From contig DASZAF010000020.1 of assembly GCA_035945435.1 (NCBI GenBank), forward strand, positions 1 through 40,773: a stretch of DNA of 40,773 nt, read 5' to 3'. The translations under genes and the position numbers were made by a program. Below the pieces are notes generated by a model. That model did no database searches, was not told the DNA's origin, and saw only the letters and a list, made by a program, of their open reading frames with translations. Each line of letters opens with the position of its first letter. The first letter of the stretch is position 1. Source of the stretch: Candidatus Saccharimonadales bacterium (GTDB lineage Bacteria > Patescibacteriota > Saccharimonadia > Saccharimonadales > DASZAF01). This document shows positions 32,501 to 40,286 of this stretch, one piece after another.

Positions 32501-34516
32501 CTCCTGCTGGCTATAGTCTCAAACGGAACAACCCCGACATATACGGACACAGGCACAACAACTGGACCGACATTCCCTCCCACTGCCCCAACGGGCACGA
32601 CCCTGACATTGCAGGCATGGTCCGGCCAGACGGCCAACGCGTTTGCAGTTGAGAACTCTGGGGGTACGACTACTGCTGCTATTACTGCCGGAGGTAATAT
32701 TGATAGTGCTTCGGCATTTGATGTTCTTACCAACACTGCTCTCGATATTGGTAACGCTAATGCCACCAGCGTCAATATAGGGAATACAGGAACTAATAAT
32801 ACCACCACCATCAATGGAGTAGGCGTCGTTGAGACAAACGGCAGCGACTCGACCAATGCATTCATGGTTGAAAACCACTTGGGGTCGGCTGATATGTTTG
32901 TCGACACAGCGAACGATCGGACGACTGTGGGTGCGGGTGCTTCATTGGGCCAAACCCTTTCAGTTAATGGTACTGCAGAAGTGGGAACCAGCTCTACGAC
33001 CGCATTTCAAGTTGAAACGGGGGGTACCGATACGCTTGATGTTGACACTACTGATGGGTATGTCGGTATCGGCACAAACGCTCCAGCCGCTCCTCTGGAT
33101 GTAAGGGGTGGCATAACGCAGTCAGGCTTCTCGACGCCGAACTCTGGCTCGGGTGGCGCCGGCGAATGGACTGAGCTTGCCCAGTGCACCATCATTACCG
33201 TCAACACGCAGTGCGAGACCGTTATAAACCTGACAGGCAACCAGGGGACAGCAACAACAACAGTCAGAGCGACGCTGACTTGGCGTATCAGAGAGGCGGG
33301 CACAATAGCCAACCCGCCTATCGTCAACCTTCAGGTGGATAATGTTATGGAAGATCTTGGTTATGCTGACTTCATGGCGGTCAACACCACAACTGGAGGT
33401 ACTTCTGAAGTCGAACAGTTATGGATGGAACTGCCAACCACCAACATGACCATCTTCTATGCTCCAACGACAGAAGATGTTAGCAGTACCAACGACACCT
33501 GGGCTTGGACACCCCAGACTGCCCTTCAGGCAGCTCTTCCGGCAGGAACCCAGACGGCTGCAGTTTTCGGTGATAACTACGCGAACTCGCTCCTCGTAAA
33601 CCCATCGGCAAACTCAACAACATCATTTGTCGTAGATAGCTTCAGCCCGGCTGGTGCACTCTTTACAGTCGACACGACAGACGGCCGCGTTATAGTAGGC
33701 TCAACCAGCAGCAACACCAGTACTGCTTTACTCGTCCTCAATAACTACACGACTGCCGGTAGCGATCCATCAGGCCTAAATGGTGCGATGTACTATAACG
33801 TTGGCGATAGCCTCATGCGTTGTTATGAAGGAGGCGAGTGGAAGAACTGTATCTCGATTGATCCAGACGACCAGAGAGAGCAGGCGTTTTACAGTGAACC
33901 GTTCCTGGATACCGGTGCATCAAGCGTTTGGGCAGGGGCTGCAATTAGTAGTGGCACGGTATCAGCGGCCACGGGCGTCGCCAATCATCCTGGCGGTGAC
34001 ATACTGAAATCATCAACCACAGCAAGCAGTGGGTATCGTTTCTTTACAAACACAGCAAGCAGTGTGATGACATCTGGTGGCCAGACGTTTGAGGCTATTT
34101 TCAATCCGACCACTACTTCTGGTACAACCGAATACCTTGGATTTAGCGGCACTAACTCAGGTGCGGCGCCGGCTAACGGAGTGTTTATCAACATTACCGG
34201 TACGACACTGGAAGGACAATCATGTAGCGCTAGTACATGTGCTACTACGGGTACCACCCAAACAATTGTGGCAGGTACGTGGTATAGGGTGCGCATTACC
34301 GTCAACAGCGCCGGTAACTCGATTAGCTACCAAGCATGGACAGATGGTGCTAACGGCGGGACGTCGCTATGGTCGAGCACGACCACAACGGACATCCCTA
34401 CGACTGCTGTTGGTAGCGGAGTTGTGGCAGTCAACAGCGGCACAACAGCCGTATCGCTCTTAACGATGGACTATATGGCCCAGTGGCAGGCATCAGGCTC
34501 CTACTTGCAAAGATAG
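29567..34516 (+). CDS. Giant modular secreted surface protein with repeated beta modules
   Basis: This protein of about 1650 residues has a signal peptide ending at ARSPVANA. It then has an INDLNYQGRLLNSAGAIVAD domain seen at the start of many fibre-like surface proteins, followed by recurring 35-45-residue units of the type F-x-V-E-...-V-D-T-T-N-G-x-V-G-I-G-T. Other parts are two copies of a 180-residue module (near 395-573 and 1156-1340), a carbohydrate-binding-like jelly roll (about 605-756), a fibronectin-III-like domain (about 899-1012) and a lectin-like C-terminal domain (1434-1649). It has no sorting tail. TTG 29567 lacks a ribosome site; ATA 29540 or ATT 29546 would fit GGTGGAG. It probably acts in adhesion, by inference. 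Confidence 0.85.
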   Translation: MGCVRVTGRNVAYILGGIFCALFCVFFVARSPVANAGGINDLNYQGRLLNSAGAIVADGSYNMEFKIYASTGACASGNTLDWTEDWTYNSTMVTVKNGYFSVPLGSITAFGSSVNWTTSTLCLSINIGGTNTSGTITWDGEMSPFQMLTASPYAQNSSELGGLTASQFVQLAPTAVQVDSGTLSSIFINKTGTSGDILELQKGGADTAVIGNTGTATFENTSNSTAAFNVENNSGYDVLGVDTTNGYVNVGNISTTAAQDVTGVVQLADGTTDGFGLKVETNTLTGNQTIKFPNASGTVCLNTQNCNFTGTGYIVNNTTTQSGNFNVQAASSSSVAGTLEGNASGTADILDLVNGSAAKTATFGYQGSDVFQTSTNATTAFQVEGAPSTTGTVLDVDTTNGRVGINTSTPGTGLDVQGGIQQTGMQATGAGSSGANEWTELGSCTLTVVHTNCQMQINIAGSDNANSIIQSTVTAWVRQQAAMGSAPLISLYVDNALEAQTLNDFETVTTTNNGTQTVVQLWMMYNINFITSYFSPTFNDGNVQWVWAPSAGLNASLPAGTQTTASYGDSVANTLDLQTVLANQTNALEVQTSNGDNLFNIDTTNSNLITNSSIETNTTGWSGKGSATIAQSSTKALFGNNSLKVSTTATANDGAEYAYNLASSTTYTFSVFVETNSGTVGTFELGRSENGSTNTTCTTAQTAFATQFQEISCTFLTGTTSGSTYLYIDQSDAVSRVFYVDGAQLTATGTLQPYEEGHLSFNGNVDINAGTTAAATVPSALQVNTANGNNGLLVVGSNGANVNYNAFNVEAADGVSLLRTNETAAVTYVEGGSSFWNTPAFDVQSLVAGEAAENVQSESGQTANTFNIQDNNGATESGFGPSGGLVSYGNNTNLLDLSAPSSITPSLVAGGSLATGTTYYYEVTATDNQGLNETVSSGSVNDTPTTGNDTIKLTWAQVNGATGYKVYRNTTNTFTSGSLLLAIVSNGTTPTYTDTGTTTGPTFPPTAPTGTTLTLQAWSGQTANAFAVENSGGTTTAAITAGGNIDSASAFDVLTNTALDIGNANATSVNIGNTGTNNTTTINGVGVVETNGSDSTNAFMVENHLGSADMFVDTANDRTTVGAGASLGQTLSVNGTAEVGTSSTTAFQVETGGTDTLDVDTTDGYVGIGTNAPAAPLDVRGGITQSGFSTPNSGSGGAGEWTELAQCTIITVNTQCETVINLTGNQGTATTTVRATLTWRIREAGTIANPPIVNLQVDNVMEDLGYADFMAVNTTTGGTSEVEQLWMELPTTNMTIFYAPTTEDVSSTNDTWAWTPQTALQAALPAGTQTAAVFGDNYANSLLVNPSANSTTSFVVDSFSPAGALFTVDTTDGRVIVGSTSSNTSTALLVLNNYTTAGSDPSGLNGAMYYNVGDSLMRCYEGGEWKNCISIDPDDQREQAFYSEPFLDTGASSVWAGAAISSGTVSAATGVANHPGGDILKSSTTASSGYRFFTNTASSVMTSGGQTFEAIFNPTTTSGTTEYLGFSGTNSGAAPANGVFINITGTTLEGQSCSASTCATTGTTQTIVAGTWYRVRITVNSAGNSISYQAWTDGANGGTSLWSSTTTTDIPTTAVGSGVVAVNSGTTAVSLLTMDYMAQWQASGSYLQR
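30749..31287 (+). repeat. Internal duplicated protein module, copy 1
   Basis: The encoded block runs from DTTNGRVGINTSTPGTGLDV through GANEWTELGSCTL, SLYVDNALEAQTLNDF and QLWMMYN to LPAGTQTTASYGDSVAN. It aligns over its whole length with copy 2 at the protein level. Confidence 0.7.
33033..33588 (+). repeat. Internal duplicated protein module, copy 2
   Basis: The encoded block runs from DTTDGYVGIGTNAPAAPLDV through GAGEWTELAQCTI, NLQVDNVMEDLGYADF and QLWMELP to LPAGTQTAAVFGDNYAN. Conserved landmarks include EWTEL, two Cys, the VDN turn, QLWM and LPAGTQT. The copies are diverged, so the duplication is old. Confidence 0.7.
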
Positions 34517-34522
34517 CTACTT

Positions 34523-35047
34523 CTAGTGACCAGGTTCAATGTGCTGAGCGATTGATGTCAGTTGTGCGTTTGTAAGAGAGAGCGGAGCTGTAATTAATAG
34601 CCAAGTACCATTAGCCTCGATACTTAATAGGTTACGAGGTTGATTGCTTCGTGCTCTGCCAGCGACACTGTTGAACGGGGTACCGAGTAGTCGAACTGGT
34701 CTGAGCATGGCCTGTGAGTAGAAGTTTTGGAAGTTAAAGTTGGCTGGAGCCGACTGCTCACTGAAGGCGATATTGTCCCCTTGGTTATCTGTTGCGCCAA
34801 ATAGAAGTGTTGCTTCCCGAACCGTATAACTAGATCGGTCTATTCTATAACCTGTGGGTAGTTCGTGGGGCAGGTAGTAGATACCGAACAAGATCTGTTG
34901 GACTACCGAAGGAGGGATGCTGGCATTACTACTTCTCTGATAAAAATACCAACCCACAAGGGCAAAGACAGATGCTATAACGATCAGTGCGATCATGCCA
35001 AACATCAATAGACTAGAACTGGATGAATCTCGAAGCTTTTCATGCAT
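34523..35047 (-). CDS. Single-pass membrane protein, unknown
   Basis: The 174-residue protein has a Ser-rich N terminus (MHEKLRDSSSSS), one helix (about 14-36) and an extracellular domain starting IPPSVVQQILFGIYYLPHEL and including ATLLFGATDNQGDNIAFSEQ. No family is recognised. ATG is preceded by GGAGGAG at about ten bases, and the gene lies 14 bases after the MarP-like gene, so the two form an operon. Its stop is six bases from the convergent giant gene. Confidence 0.72.
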   Translation of the reverse strand: MHEKLRDSSSSSLLMFGMIALIVIASVFALVGWYFYQRSSNASIPPSVVQQILFGIYYLPHELPTGYRIDRSSYTVREATLLFGATDNQGDNIAFSEQSAPANFNFQNFYSQAMLRPVRLLGTPFNSVAGRARSNQPRNLLSIEANGTWLLITAPLSLTNAQLTSIAQHIEPGH

Positions 35048-35061
35048 ACGTCGGGCTCCTC

Positions 35062-36231
35062 CTATTGGTTACACGCCTGAGTACTGACGGGGTCGTACCT
35101 TCCGATGGCCTGATTAAGGTCATATAGTGTCTCCTGAGAGGTAAGGGCGTAACCTATGCTTGAGTCAGTCGAAGAACTAGCAAAGACAACTCCCCAGACA
35201 CTGCCATCGGTGCCGACCAGTGGCCCTCCGGAATTACCAGGCTTTATCGTCGTTTGAAGCGAATATACATCACGTGTGACTTCCTGAGAGTCGTAGATAT
35301 TCTGACCTTCAGCAGTCAGCTTTTCAAGAACGGCTGCGGCATCAGCCGTGTATGGGCCGTCTTCAGGATAGCCGAGTACAACTCCTTGCTGACCGCGTCC
35401 AGCTATGGAGTTATGAAGCGACAATGGTTTTCCTGTCAAACCTGACGTTCTAAGGATAGCAATATCAAGATTAGGATCATAAAGTACAACTGTCGTCGTG
35501 TGCGAACCACTCTGGTCGACTATCTCAGGGTGAGCAATACCGGCAACAACATGCGCATTTGTCATCACAAGATTGTTGGCGGCTATAAAACCAGTACCTT
35601 CTTTAATACCGCCACAGCCGGCACCGACGATCTTGACGACTGATGCTTCATCGAGCTTGGCTGCCATTGTTACCGGACCTTGGCCAAGCTCCTGAACGGG
35701 ACCCGGGGCTATCGGCTCAAGTCCAGTAAAGACCTGCGGGAAGCCATCGACTTGAAATTCGCCTTTAATGCGTGCAATGAGAGCAGTTGGTGGATGAAGT
35801 TCCTTGTTGAGGCCTTGAAGGATTACTGAGCGCTGGAGCTCGCTGTTAAGGGCGACAAACGGGCTGCTAGAGAACATGTTACCGACGATCCAGGCAGAAA
35901 GCAGCGCTACACAAGCCCCCATCACGATACCGCCTCCTTGATCGAACCAGCGGAGATGGATCTGTTTGAAAAGGTCGGCGATACGAAAACCGACTGTCTC
36001 ACCGATACCACCCAGTACAGCGGCACTCAAAACAACTGTTGCAAACGTCAAGAGAGATTTGGTTAACGGCGTACTGCCAAAGTGGGCGACATATGGCGCT
36101 ACGGCTGCACCGATGATAATTCCCAATATAAACCCTCCGAAAGAAAGCCCTTCACGGAAGAACCCGGCCTGGTGCCCGCGAACACCTGCCGCCACTACAG
36201 TCAAAATAATGAGGATGTCTATAAGGTCCAT
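35062..36231 (-). CDS. CvpA-type membrane serine protease, MarP-like
   Basis: Residues 1-120 are a CvpA-like domain with four helices and residues 185-389 are a trypsin-fold protease facing outward. The triad is His227 (TNAHVVAG), Asp256 (DPNLDIAIL) and Ser334 (KPGNSGGPL). Cys206 and Cys387 lie 181 residues apart. Mycobacterial MarP, a 397-residue acid-resistance protease, has its triad and a regulatory disulfide in equivalent places from memory. The start ATG 36231 has AAGAG close upstream and TATACT 31 bases upstream. It is co-transcribed with the membrane protein downstream and diverges from the D,D-carboxypeptidase. Confidence 0.92.
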   Translation of the reverse strand: MDLIDILIILTVVAAGVRGHQAGFFREGLSFGGFILGIIIGAAVAPYVAHFGSTPLTKSLLTFATVVLSAAVLGGIGETVGFRIADLFKQIHLRWFDQGGGIVMGACVALLSAWIVGNMFSSSPFVALNSELQRSVILQGLNKELHPPTALIARIKGEFQVDGFPQVFTGLEPIAPGPVQELGQGPVTMAAKLDEASVVKIVGAGCGGIKEGTGFIAANNLVMTNAHVVAGIAHPEIVDQSGSHTTTVVLYDPNLDIAILRTSGLTGKPLSLHNSIAGRGQQGVVLGYPEDGPYTADAAAVLEKLTAEGQNIYDSQEVTRDVYSLQTTIKPGNSGGPLVGTDGSVWGVVFASSSTDSSIGYALTSQETLYDLNQAIGRYDPVSTQACNQ

Positions 36232-36352
36232 ATCTCTTGAAATAGCTATCTGCTTATGACTTAGTATACAGGATCATCTTACGTTTCACTGGCGCCACAA
36301 TGCACTCCATATAGGTTATAAGCTGGTAGAATAAGCGTAAGAGATACTATCC

Positions 36353-37570
36353 GTGATACCTAAAACTCCAGTCAAAAAGAGAGCGATGAGGGTGACTATT
36401 GCTGGCCTTATTTTGCTAGTCGTAGCCTATGGACTCTTTGCGTACAGTATGCCCCTACCAGTTCTCGCGCCAACAGTCGTATTGGACACATCAGCTTCAC
36501 AATCGACTAATAACTTTCCATGGCCGGCAAATGTCACATCTGAAGCCGCCCTCTCTGTAAATAACGCCGGTGTGTTGGCTGTTCACGGTGGCCAGACTGC
36601 CCTGCCAACGGCGAGTACGGCTAAAATAATGACCGCCCTAGCTATACTGGACCAGAGACCACTTCACATTGGTGAGCAAGGCCCAGAAATAACTATCTCA
36701 GCCGCGGATGTAGCTGCGTACCAAGCCGATCTCGCTGCTGGGGACTCTGTTGTACCGGTGGTGGCAGGAGAGCAATTGAGTGAGTACCAGGCCCTAGAGG
36801 CGCTCCTCCTCCCTTCCGCTGATAACGTTGCGGATATTCTTGCTAACTGGGCGTTCGGTTCCGCTAGTGGGTATGTCACTTTCGTTAATAACTATGCCCT
36901 CAGTCTCGGCATGCACGATTCGTACTTTTCTGACGCGAGTGGACTCTCGTCACAAACCATCAGTACCGCTGCTGACCTGGTCACACTAAGCAGCGTAGCT
37001 ATGACCAATCCAGTTTTTACGCAAATAGTTTCTCTGCCCAAAGCTAACTTGCCGGTTGCAGGAACTGTCTCAAACGTCAACACACTAATTGGTCAGCACA
37101 ATATAATCGGGATTAAGACGGGGAATACTCCACAGGCCGGTGGGTGCTATGTAGTGGCATCATCTGAAACGCTCGATAATATGCCAGTCAGCATTGTCGG
37201 GGCGATTATAGGTGCTAAAGATCTTGGTGCGGCTCTTGCCCAGGGAGAATCACTTGTCCAACAGGCAGAAAAAGTTATCAGCGTCTCGACGATTGTTCAC
37301 GCCGGCCAGGTGGTAGGGGAGTACCCAACTCCGTGGAGCGGCACCTACAAAGCTGTCGCTGCGCAGGGTATTGAACTGGCGACCTGGGCTGGCGAGAAAC
37401 CGCAGTATAAAGTCAGCCTATTTAGCAGCAAGATTCCCATTTCAAACGGATCTACGGTGGGCAAGGTGAGCGTAATTTTGGGTCAGAGCGAGTTTAGTAC
37501 GTACGCTATTTCAGGTCAGCGTTTCGAAGCTCCTTCATTCTGGTGGCGCTTGACGCACCCACGTCTTTGA
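36353..37570 (+). CDS. D-alanyl-D-alanine carboxypeptidase, S11 (DacA-like)
   Basis: The enzyme trims the terminal D-Ala of peptidoglycan stems outside the membrane. It has an N-terminal anchor helix (about 13-32), the catalytic S-x-x-K as Ser88-Thr-Ala-Lys91, the second motif as Ser155 in LLLPSADNVAD, and KTG in IGIKTGNTPQAGG. In the second motif the Asn comes one residue late (S-A-D-N rather than S-x-N). The C-terminal domain of about 100 residues is PBP5-like. GTG 36353 and ATG 36386 are both possible starts; TAGAAT near 36328 is a candidate -10. It is next to a MarP-like protease, so both serve the cell wall. Confidence 0.88.
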   Translation: MIPKTPVKKRAMRVTIAGLILLVVAYGLFAYSMPLPVLAPTVVLDTSASQSTNNFPWPANVTSEAALSVNNAGVLAVHGGQTALPTASTAKIMTALAILDQRPLHIGEQGPEITISAADVAAYQADLAAGDSVVPVVAGEQLSEYQALEALLLPSADNVADILANWAFGSASGYVTFVNNYALSLGMHDSYFSDASGLSSQTISTAADLVTLSSVAMTNPVFTQIVSLPKANLPVAGTVSNVNTLIGQHNIIGIKTGNTPQAGGCYVVASSETLDNMPVSIVGAIIGAKDLGAALAQGESLVQQAEKVISVSTIVHAGQVVGEYPTPWSGTYKAVAAQGIELATWAGEKPQYKVSLFSSKIPISNGSTVGKVSVILGQSEFSTYAISGQRFEAPSFWWRLTHPRL

Positions 37571-37589
37571 TATCGGGTCAGCGTTAAAC

Positions 37590-37618
37590 TTGTATCAGAG
37601 GCAGTACTCCGTTACTAT
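37590..37618 (+). promoter_or_regulatory. Promoter of the hypothetical gene at 37647
   Basis: TTGTAT (37590-37595) and TACTAT (37613-37618) are separated by 17 bases. The predicted transcript has a leader of about 22 bases with GGAG before the ATG. Confidence 0.65.
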
Positions 37619-37646
37619 GAAACAAAAGTGAAACGGAGATTCAGTC

Positions 37647-38375
37647 ATGCTTGAACCTGTCATAGATAGGCATCGTCTTCCATCAGGTGACAGAACCAGA
37701 GCAGCTCTAAGGGATCTAGAGGATCTAACTCTTGTAGGTGCGCGTGATGTTGTAGCCCAGTTTGGTGCACATGACCGTCATGGGCTCAGCCTTAGGCTTG
37801 GTCGTCCGCTCGATGCTTTAAGAATCGTAGCGATGTCTCTCGCAGCCAGGAGCTCGACCAATGGAGGTAGCAGCACGGTTGACACGGGAAGTGAGACGTA
37901 CTCGCTAAGGGTTAGGGTGGGCCAGGCATCTGATAGCGTAGGCAGTCTCTTAGTTGCGACCGTACAACCCGATGATCGTGACAGACTCCAAACGAGTATC
38001 AGGCTATTCCCTGGTATCCGCACTCTTCCTCCACAGGGTGCAGTACAGCCACTACCGTCACATAGCTTAGTCTTCGCACATGCTCGTGTTACCGGTGACG
38101 AGCTGGATCCTGGTTTTAATCGACTGCATTCTGGGGCGAGCCGTCTTGGTCTATTGGCTGTCAACTTTGGGTATCCTCCTACAGTTACACCAACGGGTCC
38201 TAGCGAGGGCGAAGAAAGTTCACCTGCCGTGACAAGTGAGACGGTCAAGGTAGTTTATGATGATGACAATCGAGGCGTCGAAGTATCCGAACAACTTGCC
38301 TATATGCAGGCAGTTGCTGCGGCCCATATGCTGGGTGGACATGTTGCGAGACTGGCTCGTGCCACGTTGAGCTAG
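37647..38375 (+). CDS. Hypothetical soluble protein
   Basis: The protein is 242 residues with no signal peptide or membrane helix. It has an Arg/Asp/Leu-rich N-terminal part (GDRTRAALRDLEDLTLVGAR) and an Ala-rich C-terminal helix (AYMQAVAAAHMLGGHVARLA). It is not recognised. The plus-strand frame is preferred to the antisense frame at 37778-38248 because it has a full promoter and ACGGAG about ten bases before ATG, and because its composition is natural. Confidence 0.65.
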   Translation: MLEPVIDRHRLPSGDRTRAALRDLEDLTLVGARDVVAQFGAHDRHGLSLRLGRPLDALRIVAMSLAARSSTNGGSSTVDTGSETYSLRVRVGQASDSVGSLLVATVQPDDRDRLQTSIRLFPGIRTLPPQGAVQPLPSHSLVFAHARVTGDELDPGFNRLHSGASRLGLLAVNFGYPPTVTPTGPSEGEESSPAVTSETVKVVYDDDNRGVEVSEQLAYMQAVAAAHMLGGHVARLARATLS

Positions 38376-38411
38376 TCAGTTTCCTCAGATTGTGATTTTT
38401 TATTTACCCTG

Positions 38412-38428
38412 TTATGCTTATAGCATAA
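38412..38428. promoter_or_regulatory. Palindrome over the promoter of the gene at 38443
   Basis: TTATGCT (38412-38418), TAT, AGCATAA (38422-38428) is a perfect 7-bp inverted repeat. It contains a -10-like TATGCT with TGT before it, so it could be an operator or a two-way -10 box. It lies 15-31 bases before ATG. Confidence 0.45.
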
Positions 38429-38442
38429 GCTAGGAAATAAAC

Positions 38443-38901
38443 ATGGCTCAGAAAAGTAATAGGATAATTGTCAGGAAGCCATTTCCGTTTATTGACTTTC
38501 CGAATTGGGTGGTTTGGCTTTACGGGTCAGCTAGCGTCTTGCTCTTGCCATGGATCTTCTATCTTGCGGACGAGCTACCAAATAGATATGTCTCGCATCA
38601 CTGGGACCTGGCGTGGGCCGGTTTTGACATCCTTATGTTTATTTTGTTAGTCATGACTACGATAGCTACTGCTCGTCAATCGAGCGCTGCAGTTCTCTTT
38701 GCCTCAGCTCTCGGTACCTTGCTTCTGATAGACGCCTGGTTTGATACCATTACCTCTCGTCATGGCCACCAGCAGATACAGGCGATACTGGTCGCAGTTC
38801 TCGTTGAAATACCCCTTGCGCTTCTTTCCTTTTTGATTGCGCACTGGGTTATGGTATATATTCATAGAATAGAACCACATCCGAATGCAGAATCGGAGTA
38901 A
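38443..38901 (+). CDS. Four-helix membrane protein, unknown
   Basis: The 152-residue protein has about four hydrophobic helices (near 23-43, 57-76, 82-97 and 112-138) with cytoplasmic polar ends. WDLAWAGFDILMFILLVMTT and SALGTLLLIDAWFDTITS are distinctive, but no family is assigned. TAGGAAA about seven bases before ATG acts as the ribosome site. The palindromic promoter lies just upstream. A membrane sensor-like gene follows after 20 bases. Confidence 0.7.
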   Translation: MAQKSNRIIVRKPFPFIDFPNWVVWLYGSASVLLLPWIFYLADELPNRYVSHHWDLAWAGFDILMFILLVMTTIATARQSSAAVLFASALGTLLLIDAWFDTITSRHGHQQIQAILVAVLVEIPLALLSFLIAHWVMVYIHRIEPHPNAESE

Positions 38902-38921
38902 GAAAGTGAGGGATAAGTACA

Positions 38922-39539
38922 ATGCCAACAAAGTCAACGCCTAAACAGGCAACCAGCAAGGCCAGCCCAATGACGAAAGTCAATATGGCTAAGGTCTTCA
39001 TCCTCTGGCTCCCGTTCGCCGTCCTCGTTACCGGACTCAGCCTCTTTACCTACGTGGCTGTTCAGTCTGACATGAGGCAGACTGCCAATAACTTACCGAC
39101 TCAATACGCGGAAGATGCAGTAACGGCACTCAATAACGGTGCCCCAATTAGTGAAGTGGCACCTACGTATGGTATTAATATGGCCAAAAGCCTCGATGTC
39201 GTCGTCATTGTTACCAACAAGAGCGGAAAAGTTCTTGCCGCCTCTGGACAGCTGAACGGCACTCCGCCTGTGCCGCCAACATCGGCCTTGAACAGCGCCT
39301 CAGCGTCGGGTGAGGACGCTATTACCTGGCAGCCTGACAATAGTGTACGTGAGGCAACTGTCATCAAACCATTTACCACCAAGTCCCAATCTGGATACGT
39401 CATTGCGGCGACCTCTCTAAGACTGGTTGAACAGAACGAAAGTAACCTAACCAAGATGGCATTCGTAACACTGTTCGGCACTCTCGTTGCTTCCTTCCTT
39501 CTAGTTATGCTTCCAGGCACCCGTGACCTCATCCAGTAA
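38922..39539 (+). CDS. Membrane protein with extracellular sensor-like domain
   Basis: Two helices (about 25-47 and 178-195) flank an extracytoplasmic domain of about 130 residues with LDVVVIVTNKSGKVLAASGQ and ATVIKPFTTKSQSGYVIAAT, a PAS/Cache-like arrangement of strands. The short C-terminal tail holds no kinase, HAMP or output domain. It lies directly before a response regulator and kinase whose own extracellular loop is small, so it may be an accessory sensor. GAGGGA precedes ATG by about eight bases. The domain call is by pattern only. Confidence 0.62.
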   Translation: MPTKSTPKQATSKASPMTKVNMAKVFILWLPFAVLVTGLSLFTYVAVQSDMRQTANNLPTQYAEDAVTALNNGAPISEVAPTYGINMAKSLDVVVIVTNKSGKVLAASGQLNGTPPVPPTSALNSASASGEDAITWQPDNSVREATVIKPFTTKSQSGYVIAATSLRLVEQNESNLTKMAFVTLFGTLVASFLLVMLPGTRDLIQ

Positions 39540-39602
39540 GTACTTAAGACGATTCAGTTTTCTCTCAGCTCCTTCTTAGCAAGGTGTATATAATAGTGCC
39601 AT

Positions 39603-40286
39603 ATGAAGATACTGGTTGTTGAGGACGAGCAAAAGATTGCGAACGCTATTAAGAAAGGGCTTGAGCAAGAGTCATACGCCGTTGATGTCGTTTATAACGG
39701 AGACGAAGGTCTATCGTATGCCCTTGATCCTGACTATGATCTGGTTGTTCTTGACCGGATGCTGCCAGGCCAAGACGGTCTCTCGATCTGCCGTCAGCTG
39801 AGGGCCGAGAAGATTCATACACCTGTTCTCATCCTGACGGCACGGGGACAGACAGACGACAGGGTAGCCGGTCTTGATGCTGGAGCTGACGACTATCTGG
39901 TCAAACCATTTGCGTTTGAGGAGCTACTCGCCCGTATTAGAGCGCTACTCAGACGACCACAGAAGACGCTCCAAACCCTTCTTGCAGTAGATGATCTGGT
40001 AATAGACGTTGCCAATAAAGCAGTCAGGCGTGGCGATACGGACATTACTCTTACAAGCAAACAGTACTCGCTTCTTGAGTATATGGTGCGTCACGAAGGG
40101 CAGCTGATTACGAAAGATGCTCTGATTGCTCATGTCTGGAACGATGAAGCGGATATCCTTCCCAATACGGTTGAGGTTTACATCGGCTATCTTCGTAACA
40201 AGATTGACCGGGCCTTTAAGAACCGACCGCCTCTTATCTATACAGTTCGCGGCTTTGGTTATCGACTTGGGGAGAAGCGCTCGTAG
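39603..40286 (+). CDS. OmpR-family response regulator
   Basis: The receiver domain (1-120) has the acidic pocket Glu7-Asp8, the phospho-acceptor Asp51 (VVLDRMLPGQDGLS), ILTARGQTDDR and Lys in YLVKPF. The C-terminal winged helix (about 130-227) includes TSKQYSLLEYMVRHEGQLIT and YIGYLRNKIDR and ends in YTVRGFGYRLG, the OmpR/PhoB DNA-binding fold. TATAAT (39589-39594) lies eight bases before ATG 39603, so the mRNA is nearly leaderless. The kinase gene starts at the last base of the stop codon (TAGTG), so the two are translationally coupled. Confidence 0.96.
   Translation: MKILVVEDEQKIANAIKKGLEQESYAVDVVYNGDEGLSYALDPDYDLVVLDRMLPGQDGLSICRQLRAEKIHTPVLILTARGQTDDRVAGLDAGADDYLVKPFAFEELLARIRALLRRPQKTLQTLLAVDDLVIDVANKAVRRGDTDITLTSKQYSLLEYMVRHEGQLITKDALIAHVWNDEADILPNTVEVYIGYLRNKIDRAFKNRPPLIYTVRGFGYRLGEKRS

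Noticed and set aside
37778-38248. Minus-strand frame of 156 codons
   Set aside because: It is antisense to the gene at 37647-38375, which has a full promoter and ribosome site.
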